From assembly GCA_009760855.2 (NCBI GenBank), contig WPIO01000075.1, positions 678,501 to 742,500 of the forward strand: a DNA stretch of 64,000 nucleotides, read 5' to 3'. The stretch comes from Cristatella mucedo. Taxonomy: Eukaryota; Bryozoa; Phylactolaemata; Cristatellidae. The notes under the pieces are model-generated. The model saw nothing but the letters and a program-made list of their open reading frames with translations, searched no databases and had not been told where the DNA came from. The first letter of the stretch is position 1, and each line of letters opens with the position of its first letter. Of the stretch, positions 11,387 to 22,380 are shown in pieces. The position numbers and the translations under genes were made by a program.

Positions 11387-13349
11387 CTGCAGCCAGCAAC
11401 AGAAACACACCTATTTAGGACAGCATGTGGGTCCCTGTGATTCGTCCTTCATGTGCTTATGAGTGCTGACACTGTGCATGCTGCCACTAACCACATTTGC
11501 ATGCTGACCCTCTGCATGTCACCCCTATCCATGTGCTGTTTATCAAGCATGATATTACTCACCATTCAATTGCATTTCCCTTGCAGCAAATATAAAGCGC
11601 CTAGAAAGAAATTGAGTTCTCTGAGGGCGCTATATCAAGTGCATTAATATTTTTATTATTATGAAAGATGCCGAAAGGGCTAAGAAACGCACTTGGTCGA
11701 CCTCTGTCTCTGCCTCAGGCATGCCGAGAGCCAAATGGGAGAAGTCAGGACCGATAGGAATTCACGGCAGAAATTCTAAATACTCAGTCCGGCTCAGGGG
11801 ACATCACATCAGCAGCCTATTCACTTTACAGCTTGTACGGTCCCCACAGGTTGTCCTGTCACATCAGTATGACATATACAGTAGGGAACAAAAGAAATCG
11901 ATTTGAGCTCAAACCCATCATCCAAGCATCCATCCAACACGACCATATTTTCGCTAAGCACTGCATGTACCTATTTCACAATAGGTCCAAATTAAAAAAC
12001 CTTAAGAAGAATATAAAGCATCAATTTCTCATTGAATCACACAGTGAGAACAGTTTTGATAGCACACTCCGCTAGCCATCTTCCAACCACTTCAGGGCTC
12101 AAGATAGAGGTGAGACCGCATTAGCTCAATCTCAAGTCAACTCACAGCTTGCTACAACGAACAACGATAGCACGAAACAATGAACGGTGAGTTTGAACAA
12201 CACAGTAGGATCGATAAGACGTTGACGAGATCAACACTGCATACTATACAGGTCTTCCATTTTCATGATGTGGCCGCTGTCAGGGTCTCACTTGGACACT
12301 CATCGACTGGCACCTGGCTAGCTGGTGGCGCACACTTGCTGCTACATCGCGGGTCGGCAGGCATTGCAATCTACTCCTTGACGAGGTGCCCAATAAATTA
12401 CTTAGGCCTTGGCCTCGGCGAACTCTTTTGAACTGGGCTGCTCAACTCATTGACAAACGTACCAGGTTCGAATCGATCATTCCACCACAGAGGGATCTTT
12501 ACCCACTTCCGGTTGAGGTGTGAATTAAGTCAAGCTGAAAGGTCTAGGAAATCTAGCTCGGGTCAAGCTCCCTCCTACCATGCTGGCTTGGTAAAGGACA
12601 AAGAGCTAGCCAGCCAGCCTCCTTAGCCTTAACCTCCAGGTCCTTAGGGTCTGCCAGACTGGCTGCATCTGGCAGCTAAGCAGTGGAAGTTAGCTCTTTC
12701 GAGAAAGCAGCTGCTGCACGCGGTGGAAGTTCTCGCCTGGGCATGAGTGAGGCAGGCTGGCTCTTAACCTGAAAGGAGTGACTAGCTCTCCGGGATTGCA
12801 CACGGTGGCAGGCCTTGGCACGGACGGAGGCGCAAACATAATTAGCACCGACTTTTACTTTGCCACGCGAAAAAGCATAAACAACATGCAAGAGCAAAAT
12901 AAGACAGCAAGGGCACAAAATACAAAACCAAACGAAAACTGCATGTGCCACGCGAGCAGGAAGAAATCGCAACATCTGGATGCCACGATGTAACAATAGA
13001 TCCTTCTCCTTTTCAGCACATCGGCATCACAATGATGATGTGGAAGAACTACCAGGCATCTACCAAACATCTATTCGCAGGGTAACGGCACTGAATAAGG
13101 ACCCGTTTGTGCTCAGCACACGTGGCAAGGGGAAGGAAAGTGACCCACAGGATGCAGAACGTGCAGAGGAAGAGCTCGCTGGGCTGGTGCAGCAGATAAA
13201 CCTGCTCTCTCCCCAACTTCGAAGAAAGCCGGCAGTTCACTTGGATGTGCCACGCAGGCTGGACCAATTTGAAGGTGGCTGGCATCAGCAGCAGCTGTTG
13301 CTGCTGCAGTCGAACCGGTTGCTGCTTCAGTTGCTGTTGCACTGCTCAC
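11387..13349 (-). other. Intron 7 of the FARP-like gene
   Basis: A 1,963-base intron with donor GTGAGC and acceptor GGCTGCAG. The LINE tail at 11402-11662 sits at its acceptor end. I recognise nothing in 11663-13345; a plus-strand 175-codon frame at 12980-13507 overlaps exon 7 antisense and has no motif. Confidence 0.85.
11402..11662 (+). mobile_element. LINE family-1 3' end beside exon 8
   Basis: It starts ACACACCTATTTAGGACAGC, the end of the RT frame, then the whole 3' UTR with CATGCTGACCCT and the AAAGCGCCTAGAAAG block, and ends in an ATTATT-rich tail. It is antisense to the FARP-like gene. Confidence 0.9.
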
Positions 13350-13516
13350 CTGAAAGTGGAGCCACGCGTGAGAACCTGGCTCTGCCAGTGCTTCGCTTGA
13401 TTGGTGGGCGCCTCCTGGCAGCAGAAGAAGGCGTGGTGCTCCACACAGGTCTTCCAGAAAGCTTTCGACCGATTGCGTGTGGCAAACGTGAACTCCACAA
13501 AGTTTGACGGGTGTGC
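13350..13516 (-). CDS. FARP1: FARP-like exon 7: end of FERM F3, CVEHHAFF motif
   Basis: This exon has 55 codons plus 2 bases. It holds SNFVEFTFATRNRSKAFWK and then TCVEHHAFF, the final F3 helix that is nearly invariant in FARP. After it come a short divergent loop and LTRGSTF. The acceptor is a strong pyrimidine tract ending CGAAG, and the donor is GTGAGC. The loop after HHAFF has CCQEAPTNQ in place of the usual RL..E, so it is diverged but in frame. Confidence 0.9.
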
Positions 13517-13964
13517 CTTCGAAAGCAAAAGAGGGGGGCTGAGGCTGCTGCATGAGCATGCCAGCTATGGTCAAGGTCACAAACTATACCATGCAGCACG
13601 GTGGTACAAGGCTGAAGCGAACGTTTGGAAAAAGGCCCCGCTGCGCAGCTTGGAGCTGACTCGAAGTGGCAGCTCGGATAGCACAGGCATCACAAGCTGG
13701 AGAAGCACGCAAGCCGACCGCAGAGCCGAGCTCATAGCTTGCACGAACAGCTGATCAAAGTAGAACGATGCATGAGCTGAAAGGCAGCCAAGCCGACTCT
13801 GTCACACACTCAGCTGTCATGCCAATTAGTAAGCAGACGGACATGAGAGTAGATCTTTTGACTGGAAGCTTAGCCATTGATTCTATTATTGTGTTAATGC
13901 TAGAAGGAAATTAAGAGAAAAGCCTGACAGCAGGCGCGCGCACGCACACACACACCCACACACA

Positions 13965-13995
<31 letters not shown>

Positions 13996-14895
13996 CCACA
14001 CACCCAAGCCCACACACCCAAGCCCACACACCCAAGCCCACACACCCAAGCCCACACACCCAAGCCCACACACCCAAGCCCACACACCCAAGCCCACACA
14101 CCCACGCCCACACACCCACGCCCACACACCCACGCCCACACACCCACGCCCACACACCCACGCCCACACACCCACGCCCACACACCCACGCCCACACACC
14201 CACACGCCCACACACCCACGCCCACACACCCACGCCCACACACCCACGCCCACACACCCACGCCCACACACCCACGCCCACACACCCACGCCCACACACC
14301 CACGCCCCACACCCCCCCCACACACCCACGCCCACACACCCACGCCCACACACCCACACCCCCCACCCCCCCCCACACACCCACCCCCCACACACACACA
14401 CCCACACACACACCCACACACACGCCCACACACCCACGCCCACACACCCACGCCCACACACCCACGCCCACACACCCACGCCCACACACCCACGCCCACA
14501 CACCCACGCCCACGCCCAAGCGCACGCACAGACATACACATGTACACACAGACACCTTAGATTTTGTAGGAAGATCGACATATTAAATAGATCTGAGATA
14601 AAAGAAAGAACTATCATACATTAAAGGGACGATGCCCGAGGCCAACCCGACAGTGGCTTGTGCTGCTCTATGCCTGAGAATAGCGAGGGCGCGTGCATAC
14701 AGGCCTGCAGAAGCAAAAAGGAAGTGGCGGTGCCGGAAAGCAAACTGCACGCGCACTGATGCCAAGCTAGGGAGGAGCTTGAGAGAGGAGGCAGCACACA
14801 GGGCCGTCACGTGGGAGCGGCAGGATATGTTGGGTCACGGCGAGAGCAGCTGACAGCCGATGCCCACAGCGCTCATTCGCTCGCCAGCCCCATAC
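13517..14895 (-). other. Intron 6 of the FARP-like gene
   Basis: A 1,379-base intron with donor GTATGG and acceptor TTTCGAAG. Nearly half of it is the 14-bp minisatellite at 13938-14520. I recognise nothing else in it. Confidence 0.85.
13938..14520. repeat. 14-bp minisatellite (CACACACCCAMGCC)
   Basis: Roughly three dozen copies of a 14-base unit. A block with AAGCC lies at about 13995-14100, followed by ACGCC copies, a degenerate C-rich patch near 14290-14410, and more ACGCC copies. Because 14 is not a multiple of 3, three units make a 14-residue period, which gives the long Trp/Cys/Gly/Val open frames on the minus strand; these are not genes. Confidence 0.95.
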
Positions 14896-15054
14896 CTTAT
14901 CCGCAGCTTGACGCAGCTTGACGACGAACAGCTTCCTGCGAAAGCACAGCTTGCGTATATTTGCCCACGGGAACACGTTGACTCGCTGGTTGTTCTGGAA
15001 GACCAGAATGCCGGTCTCCGTGACGGCAAGGCTCTGCGGCACACCGTCGGCGTC
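14896..15054 (-). CDS. FARP1: FARP-like exon 6: FERM F3 (PH/PTB-like lobe)
   Basis: This exon has 53 codons in phase 0. It encodes DADGVPQSLAV, then TETGILVFQNNQRVNVFPW, then ANIRKLCFRRKLFVVKLRQ, the first beta strands of the PH-like F3 lobe. GILVFQ followed by W-A-x-[IV]-R-K-L-x-F-x-R-K-x-F is closer to FARP than to other FERM proteins as I recall them. The acceptor is GATGCAG, with a weak pyrimidine tract, and the donor GTATGG. F3 in this family can bind phosphoinositides and receptor tails; whether this one does is inference. Confidence 0.92.
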
Positions 15055-16078
15055 CTGCATCGGTTAATAGCAGAGCGCGCACGCGTAGGGTCGACGTGGG
15101 TGTGACAAGAGAGACGCACGTGCGCGACGCAGCTGTTGGCCGAGCTAGAACGCGCATTGTTTGTGGCAGCGAGCTCGCACAATAGACCGAGCCGAGAGCC
15201 CCAAGCGGCATGAGCCGAAGCAGGCTGCCGGCTAGCACTGAAATCCCTGCAGAAAGCCCAGTCAGGCAAGCGGCAGGCCAACAATACGGCGGCCGGCAGT
15301 CTGGCAAGCTGCAGCTAGCAGCAGCTAGCACTCAAGTGCCATCTGGTCGGTACCAGCACGTGGCTGCACCATTGACACACAAAAAGGAACTGCAAAATAG
15401 GTTCGTGAATCCATAAGTAAGACCCCGAGCAGGTGGCCCAGGGCAGCCATCGAGCCAAAAGAGCTGCAACGAAGCAGCTGCTCAGCACATTCTCATCCAG
15501 TCGGTCTGATGCTCGGCACTCGGCTTACGAGTTCAGAGTTCAGGTGGACTAGCAGGCTCTCTCATCAACCACTGGAGCTTCAGTGAAAAAAGGAGTGGCA
15601 GGGTTACAGGGTACGCCAATATAACTGACTCTGGCAAAGTCGAGGTCAGGCCCCATCACTGGCCTAATCCAGGCCTTGCCCTAACCAACCAACCCCCTGT
15701 AGTATTTACTGGGGCCAGGCCGCTATGTTTCCCTTGCCTCAGTCTCCGCCCGTGTACAGCTCACAGTCAACAACCAGCTGCCCTAAAGGGGGCCTCCACC
15801 AGCAGGCGACACACATGGACCAAACTCGTCTGTGTCCATTAAGGTCGAAAGCAGAGAACTTCAAGGAAATGGATAAAAAGTTGATTTATTGTTTGGTGTC
15901 TTTCAAAGACTATGCATAGCATGACTAAGACTAGCGTCATGTTAAAAATGTAGTCAGAAAAATTTAATGATTGACATATGACCCTAACAAGGTTTAAAAA
16001 GCTTCACCAGCTCGACTGAGCAAAGCCAGGCAAGAATGCTGGAGGTTATCATGCATGGAGAGAAGAGAAGATATGTGC

Positions 16079-16387
<309 letters not shown>

Positions 16388-16762
16388 ATTCATGTGGGGA
16401 GAGAGAGGGGAGAGGTGTACTTCGGCACGGGTACTGCACCACTTTCTTAGATAGAATGACAAGACGATCAGCATAGAAGCTGCAGGCCAACCTGATGACG
16501 CCCAGACACTTGGAAGTGTTAACCTCAAAATGTGCTCAGCCAGCATCTCCCCTGTAGCCTCTTAGTAAAATCTGAGCATGCTGGCACGCACTGTTTCTCC
16601 ACATGAGCGAATCACCTATGCAGTCAAGCCTGCTTATTTTAATCACATTGCACAAATGTGGAATAGTCGGATAAGGGAACAATAATTAAGTTGGTCCGTG
16701 CATTTCAGAAATTCCATCCAGACTTCTTCAAATTGTTCTGCTTGTGCAATAAGCTGGTGGCA

Positions 16763-17150
16763 ATAATGATAATAATAATACATTTGATAAAGCGCCCTCA
16801 GAGAACTCAATCTCTTCCTAGGCATTTTACAATTGTTGCAAAGGAAGCACGATCAAATTATTAGTGGTAGTATGCTCAATAAAAAACAAGAATAACATGG
16901 TTAGGGGTGAGCCGTGATGGCACACTAGGTAAGGTGGTTGCTTTCACGACCTCGGTCCCGAGGTCATGGGTTCGATTCCTGCGGTGGGCGATTCTTTATC
17001 GCCACTGCAAGCGGTGGTGATAGCCACAAAGGCTCTTCTGTCGCTATACAAAAAGAGGCTGTTTAATCAGCTAGGATTTATTTATTTATTTATTAGGGGT
17101 GCCATGCATAGGGTCAGCATGCAAATATGGTTAGTTGTAGCATGCAGTGT
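16763..17150 (-). mobile_element. LINE family-1 3' end, split by a SINE
   Basis: Reverse copy with (AAT)n, then GATAAAGCGCCCTCAGAG, continuing to CATGGTTAGGGGTG. It resumes after the SINE at 17093 with GCCATGCATAGGGTCAGCAT. Removing the SINE and one target duplication restores the usual order of the family. Confidence 0.88.
16910..17092 (+). mobile_element. tRNA-derived SINE (SINE-1), full-length copy
   Basis: The head has an A-box-like GTGATGGCACACTAGGTAAG and a B-box GGTTCGATTCC about 50 bases later, the layout of an RNA polymerase III type 2 promoter. A body with GCAAGCGGTGGTGATAGCC follows, and the tail is ATTTATTTATTT. A 9-base duplication, TTAGGGGTG, flanks it (16901-16909 and 17093-17101). 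Confidence 0.88.
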
Positions 17151-17254
17151 CACCATACAAGATGCTGAAATCTTGGTAGCCTGACTTGTCAGTCACGAAC
17201 ATCACAGATAGATTTCACTAAGTCTAGCTGACCAGCACTGCCTCCCCACTGTCA

Positions 17255-17430
17255 TACCCACTTTGGGTCCCTCCATTCTCTTGTTCCGGTGTGTATTTCT
17301 GACATAGCAACTCCTATGGATTCACCTGGCACCAGCGACCGTCTAATTATGGGTCGTTTAGCTGTGGCTCTAAACCAACCTCAAATCCTTTGGAAACTGT
17401 GACTTCAATTCGTATGCTTTTATGGGTAAA
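17255..17430 (+). mobile_element. Decayed LINE family-1 fragment
   Basis: TTTGGGTCCCTCCATTCTCT and ACCTCAAATCCTTTGGAAAC correspond to the SLHS and NLKSFGD coding parts of family 1, with several deletions. Confidence 0.6.
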
Positions 17431-18378
17431 TGTCGAGAAAACAGTGAGAAGATTGACACAGCAATCGAATAAATGTTTAGCGTACATTTCAGAAGACTAA
17501 TGTGGTAAAATGGGACTGCAGTTTTGACAACTTCCACATAAAATGAAAGCATAAAAGATTAGGAAAACCGAGCAGAAGTAAACCGGAAGTAAGATACCTA
17601 CAAATAACAAAATTACCGATCTCTGCATGTAAGACATGTGTCCCAACTTGCTGAACCTTGGTACAAAGGCATATATTTGCAGCTTGTTGAGGTAAATACT
17701 TGTGACTTGTAACCAGCTTCATTTACAACTTAGCTTTGTGCCTTATCAATTCCATAACACGGCAAATACTTAGTGGATCATTGTAAACTTTCAAATATAA
17801 GTTCACCTCTCCTTTGAAAAAAACTCACGAGCTTGCTTCTGATTTTGGTCGGCTAAATTTTGCTGAACTATATTATCTGCAATCATGGACATGTATAGTC
17901 TAAACTATCTAAAGCTTAAAGCTGGTGCCTTCGTCGGTCCACATGTAAAGAAGATCCTAGGGTGTGACGAATTCACCTAGAAACTGACCAAGACAAATTA
18001 AGTGGCTGAGAACAGTTTTGATGCAACGGTTCACGGCTTTTTCGGCAATCACACGGCTGAAAAACGGTAAGCAGCTCGTTCAGACTCTAATAAAGAAGTA
18101 TACCAAAATGGTAAGAAGAAAGTCTCTTAAAGTCTATATCCTTGATGCTATTTTTGACAGATTCAAGGAGAACATTAGAGCTTACTCTAAGAAGCAAGGC
18201 GAATGAATACTTTTACCAGGATATATTGAACTTTTTTGTTGTAACCAAGTTGTAACCAAGTCTAGCATAAAGCAAGCATGATGAGGGACTGTGTTTGAGG
18301 GCCTTTCGAGAAAGCGATTTCAGTATAGCAACATATCTCGAACTCATATATCTGAACCTTTTGTGTGGTCACTTTTAA

Positions 18379-19020
18379 TCACATGTAGCAATCAGGCCCT
18401 TACAGCTGGTGCAGGCCTCCGAAGTCTTGTTTTTGTGACCATCGCAGTTACCACATTACACCACTTCTTGCCAACCTGCATTGGCTCCTCATCAAGTAGC
18501 ACATCCACTTCAAGGTTCTATCACTCACTTTTAGGTCCTTTCACTCTCTGGCTCCAGACTACCAATCAGAATTACTCCCCAATCAGGCCAGGCATCGTAC
18601 TACTAGCATTTCTGACTCAAATCACTTAGCTATACCTCGCACAAACCTCAACTCCTTTGCAGACCATGCTTTTGTTTTGTATGCGCCCAAAGCCTGGAAC
18701 TCACTCCCGACTGACGTCACGACACGCCCTGACTTGACGGCATTGATAAAGAAGCTTAAAACTCACGCGTTTATGACAGCATTTAGCGAGTGCTTGTCAA
18801 CAGTCATTTGAGTGTTTCTGTATGCTGACACTATGCATGCTACCACTAACCATATTGTATATGCTGACCCTGTGCATCTTACCTCTAACCTGTCATGCTT
18901 GATGGCCTTGTGCATGCTACCACTAATCCTCTGATCATGCTTTCTTTACAACATATGTACGTGCCTAGACAGAGATTTAGTTCTCAGAGGGTGCTATACA
19001 AATGCATTCTAATTATTATC
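18379..19020 (+). mobile_element. LINE family-1 copy, RT C-terminus to tail
   Basis: The order is kept from the LQLLQNSAA region through ACCTCAACTCCTTTG, AAAGCCTGGAACTCAC, the 3' UTR (ATGCTGACCCTGTGCAT), and GTTCTCAGAGGGTGCTATAC with an ATTATTATC end. It is moderately diverged. Its tail resembles that of SINE-2 closely. Confidence 0.85.
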
Positions 19021-19029
19021 AAATTTAGA

Positions 19030-19375
19030 TTAACGGGTCGCGCTCCAGGAGGCCTGATTTTGAATTAACTAGGATGGGTAGGCCATAGCTAGAGAATGAT
19101 GAGACCTTATGGTGACTGACATAATCTCTAAGTCGATGCTTGACGGGGAGCTCGTGCAGGTCAGGTCGTAAAGAAGTGATGTAATGCGGCAATTGCAATT
19201 TTCACGGCAAACAAGTCTAGCTGCAGAGTTTACAGCAGCAGTGAGCTACTTATTGTGCAGGCCGGAAGAACCTACAAGCCGAGATTTTGGCCAGTCAGAA
19301 TGTCACGAAAGCATGGACCAGCTGGGCTTTGATATCCTTATCCAAGCAGGCGCCAATTGTGCAATGTTAAAGAGG
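19030..19375 (-). mobile_element. LINE family-1 RT fragment, inverted
   Basis: The reverse strand gives QLVHAFVTF-, SAARLVCRE- and ITSLL-like peptides in family order. It lies head-to-tail against the plus-strand copy that ends at 19020. Confidence 0.75.
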
Positions 19376-19788
19376 TAGCATTAGGCAGACTTGGCGGTGG
19401 AGCTCATGTGACCATCTAGTGTAAAGTTATTTTTGATGACACCGACTCCGTGCAGATTGTACAAGAGAGGTACTAGCCCAGCCACTGTGTACAGCTGGGT
19501 TTCAATTTTTTAGTTACACTAGGTTGCCAGTAATTAGCGAGTGGAAATGAAACGGCTGCCTTCAAAACTGACGACGTTGGCGCAGAAGTGGTGGAGGACA
19601 CTACTCCGCCAGCCAGGCACATGGCGTGTTTACCGCAACGAACAAACAATGGATGAAAGCGGTCACCCCACCAGAGCGTAAGCTGGTCGCCAAAGCACTA
19701 GTTGGCAGCAAACGAGGCATGCAGCTCAGACAGTAAGACCACTGGTCCGATGACGCGAAGGCAGGCGGAGCCAGAACCTCGTAGCTAC

Positions 19789-19876
19789 CTTGACTTGGTT
19801 GAGTACGACACCATAGAAGTCGGTCTTGCGAGCAGCATCGAGAAGGTTGAAATCGGCTTCCGATGGTCTCTGCCCG
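19789..19876 (-). CDS. FARP1: FARP-like exon 5: end of FERM F2
   Basis: This 88-base exon has 1 base plus 29 codons. It reads GQRPSEADFNLLDAARKTDF followed by YGVVLNQVK. The pattern GQxPxEADFxxLxxARxxxxYGV is diagnostic for the last F2 helix in the FARP, band 4.1 and PTPN3/4 families. The acceptor is CTCCTGCAG and the donor GTAGCT. The exon ends in phase 0, as exon 6 requires. A 251-codon minus-strand open frame that also covers this place is in a different frame and shows no conserved motif. Confidence 0.88.
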
Positions 19877-21278
19877 CTGCAGGAGAGACAGCTTTCGGTA
19901 GCAGCAGCAAGCAGAGCGGTAGCAGCTTTTTGTCGGCAGCGCAAAACAGCGAGCCACACTCTGCCCGTGCGATTTGAACTCTGCCGGCATGGCTAGCGCG
20001 AGGATGCAAGGACAATGTCCTATGCACAAAGAGCAGGCGCAGACACGCATGCCCGTGCACGCATGCGCGTGACCAACATGGAAAATCACCGGGGTAATAG
20101 AAAATGCTCGGAACAGCATGAAGAATGTTACCGACAAGCAGTCGCACTTGTAGGGCTGGAGGCCACTGTCTACATAGCCAGTAAATGCTGTCGATATTGG
20201 GGCAATAAACCAAGAATTTGCAAGGAAAGTTCCGAGACCGGCTAATACCGGTCCTACGGCACTTGTAAACAAACGCTGGGCAGCAGACCTGCAGGCATGG
20301 CCCTGGAACATGGCCCGGGAACCCCCCCCCCCCTTGTCTACCACTAGACTGGCCATGATTCATAGCATGTTTACCACTGTTCCAAAAGTCGATTGTCATG
20401 CTGACAGGCAAGGCTGCCCTTTCTCCCCAAGACCAAGAACACGACAGCCGAGAAATGGACACGAATATGACAACGGATAGTCAAGCAGCACTGGCAAAGC
20501 ACCGCCTACCCACCATCGTCTGCCTGCTCGTGAGTAGATTACAAGACGACGGAAAGTGGACGAAACAGTTAAAAGTTTGGGCTACGATTAACGTCGGTGA
20601 AAACAAGACTGAAATGCAGAAGCAGCACAGGTACTAAGTGCAAGCAAAAGCAAATTATGTGAGAGCTACCGTCTTTAAATTTCGAGAATTGCATTGATCA
20701 GGAAACCCTGAGCTTATTAACTCCCTCTTCTGATACAACTCGTTTCGGTACTCCCATTGAGATTAGGCTATACTAAGTGACATACAGAATTCACCCTTGT
20801 AATAACCTGGATTTGTTAGTTAGCCCATTGGTTAGTTGGTCTGTTTGTCCATCCCTGATGACATATTTGCATTAGATTCTTTGTGACACATTTATAGTAT
20901 GTATATAGCAATACACAATACAGCAATAGTGAGTGTCAAAAAGGAATAATAATAATAATAATAATAATATTGCACTTGATAAAGCGCCCTCAGAGAACTT
21001 AATCTCTTTCTAGGCGCTTTACATTTGCTGCAAAGTGATACGCAATAGAATTGGGAGGAAAGTGAAAAAGGAAGAAGTGGGAGGGGGTAATTTGCTAATT
21101 TGCACATTTCGTAGTTGAATTTGGAAATTGAAATGCTAATATTTCATAGAACTATGAATTTATAAGGATTGCTGGGGGGGCCAGACAGAGGGAGAAGGGG
21201 GAAGGGGGAGAGTCACACCGTGAGGCAGCATCGAATCAAGCGGTGCCACACCTCACAAGCACTGGCTGGCTAACTCAC
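19877..21278 (-). other. Intron 4 of the FARP-like gene
   Basis: A 1,402-base intron with donor GTGAGT and acceptor CTCCTGCAG. It contains one LINE tail and a C-run at about 20320. The plus frame of 79 codons at 20398-20637 has no recognisable motif. Confidence 0.85.
20947..21070 (-). mobile_element. LINE family-1 3' end
   Basis: (AAT)n followed by CACTTGATAAAGCGCCCTCA and CTAGGCGCTTTACATTTGCT, in reverse orientation. It is short and close to the family consensus. Confidence 0.85.
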
Positions 21279-21551
21279 CTCAGCGACCGATGCAGCTCGA
21301 CCATGATTCTCTCGAGCTCGGCCGTCTGCCCGGCGACCAGCTTGATGTTCCTCACGTAGGCCGTCTCGTCATCATCGGCAGCTTCGCCGCCATCATCGCC
21401 ATTGCCAATGCCACCGGCCGCGGCTGCCTCGTGATGGTCGCCCAGCTCGGACTGCAGGACGTGGGCGGCCAACAGGGCAGCGGTGCGAGGGGGGCAGCAC
21501 TGCAGGCGACCGATGGCCAGGTCCTGCCTCAGCTGCAGCGCGAACAGGTAC
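21279..21551 (-). CDS. FARP1: FARP-like exon 4: FERM F2 with an acidic/glycine insert
   Basis: The exon has 1 + 270 + 2 bases. It opens with [18 protein letters not shown] and then [15 protein letters not shown], the alpha-helical F2 lobe. Residues about 42-64 of the exon are a Gly, Ala and Asp rich insert that replaces the usual helix-loop. The frame then returns to the family pattern at [13 protein letters not shown]. The acceptor is GCTGCAG and the donor is the consensus GTGAGT. The last two bases AG join C of exon 5 to give Ser. Confidence 0.9.
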
Positions 21552-22019
21552 CTGCAGCGGCGGAAGCGGCACGACGGAAGCGGCAGTTGAGAGCCGAACA
21601 GGTGAGACGAACGAGAGCGAGACCGAAGCGGCACGCACTCGGGCGCCGGGGACAAATGGGGGCAGACGGCGACGAGGTTGCCCACGCGGGAGATGAGAGA
21701 GGCTGGGCTGACTGGAGATTCCATGATGCTAAGACTATATTAAGACATCTGGAGAGCGGCAGGCGCCAGCCCGGTCGCAGCGCCAGGCAGACGTCAGAGG
21801 TCCGGTTGATAAAAAAAAAAAGATGTAGCCTCCAGTGATTGGGCTACCAAGATCTCGCTGCGACGAAGATCTCGGAGAGGAGGACTGCATCATCTGATTT
21901 GCAAGCCACTGTGATTGAATTGTTCACGCACTAGTGCATGCGAGTCAACAATAAAGACCAGTAACCACAACCAGTTGCCACAACTCCGGCTGCTCACTCT
22001 GCAACGTCTACTCTTCTGC

Positions 22020-22380
22020 TGCCGATTCTGGCACGTCTTTCCCTGTTATCCTGTGCTGCTACTTCCATTCTACTCAGTAGACTGTGGAACTCGCTTCCAC
22101 AACTCCTACGCAACGTCAACTACTCTCCTACTGCCAACTATGGCTCATCTTTTCAGCGGTCCTGAGCTGCTACTTCCATGCTACTCACTACCTCAACTGC
22201 TCTCTTGACTCGGCTATGCCTCCAGCTTTCTCTTTGTTGCGTGAGACGAAGTCTGTTGGCTACCGAATGCGTACCGTAAGCCGCTTAGGCTGTGAGCTTC
22301 ACAAAACTCGCCTGCGTAACATCCACGTGGTCTTTATGACTTTGTGGAGTTACAGACGGAGGTACATTACATTACATTAG
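22020..22380 (+). mobile_element. LINE family-2 3' region
   Basis: It shares GACTGTGGAACTCGCTTCCA, GAAGTCTGTTGGCTACCGAA and GCCGCTTAGGCTGTGAG with copies at 30.8 and 46.4 kb. It ends in ACATTACATTACATT, so this family has a pentanucleotide ATTAC tail unlike family 1. The coding part includes a degraded LWNSLPQ-like motif. Confidence 0.85.

Noticed and set aside
12980-13507. A 175-codon plus frame
   Set aside because: It is antisense to exon 7 over a third of its length, and the rest has no known motif.
13886-14617. Minus-strand frames of 214-243 codons rich in Trp, Cys, Gly and Val
   Set aside because: They are translations of the 14-bp minisatellite, open in all three minus frames.
16910-17092. 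Possible genuine tRNA gene
   Set aside because: It has A- and B-box-like elements, but the sequence is much longer than a tRNA, no clean cloverleaf can be drawn, several copies occur, and it has an AT tail and target duplication.
19601-20356. A 251-codon minus frame overlapping exon 5
   Set aside because: It is in another frame than the conserved FERM peptide and has no motif; the conserved exon explains the locus.
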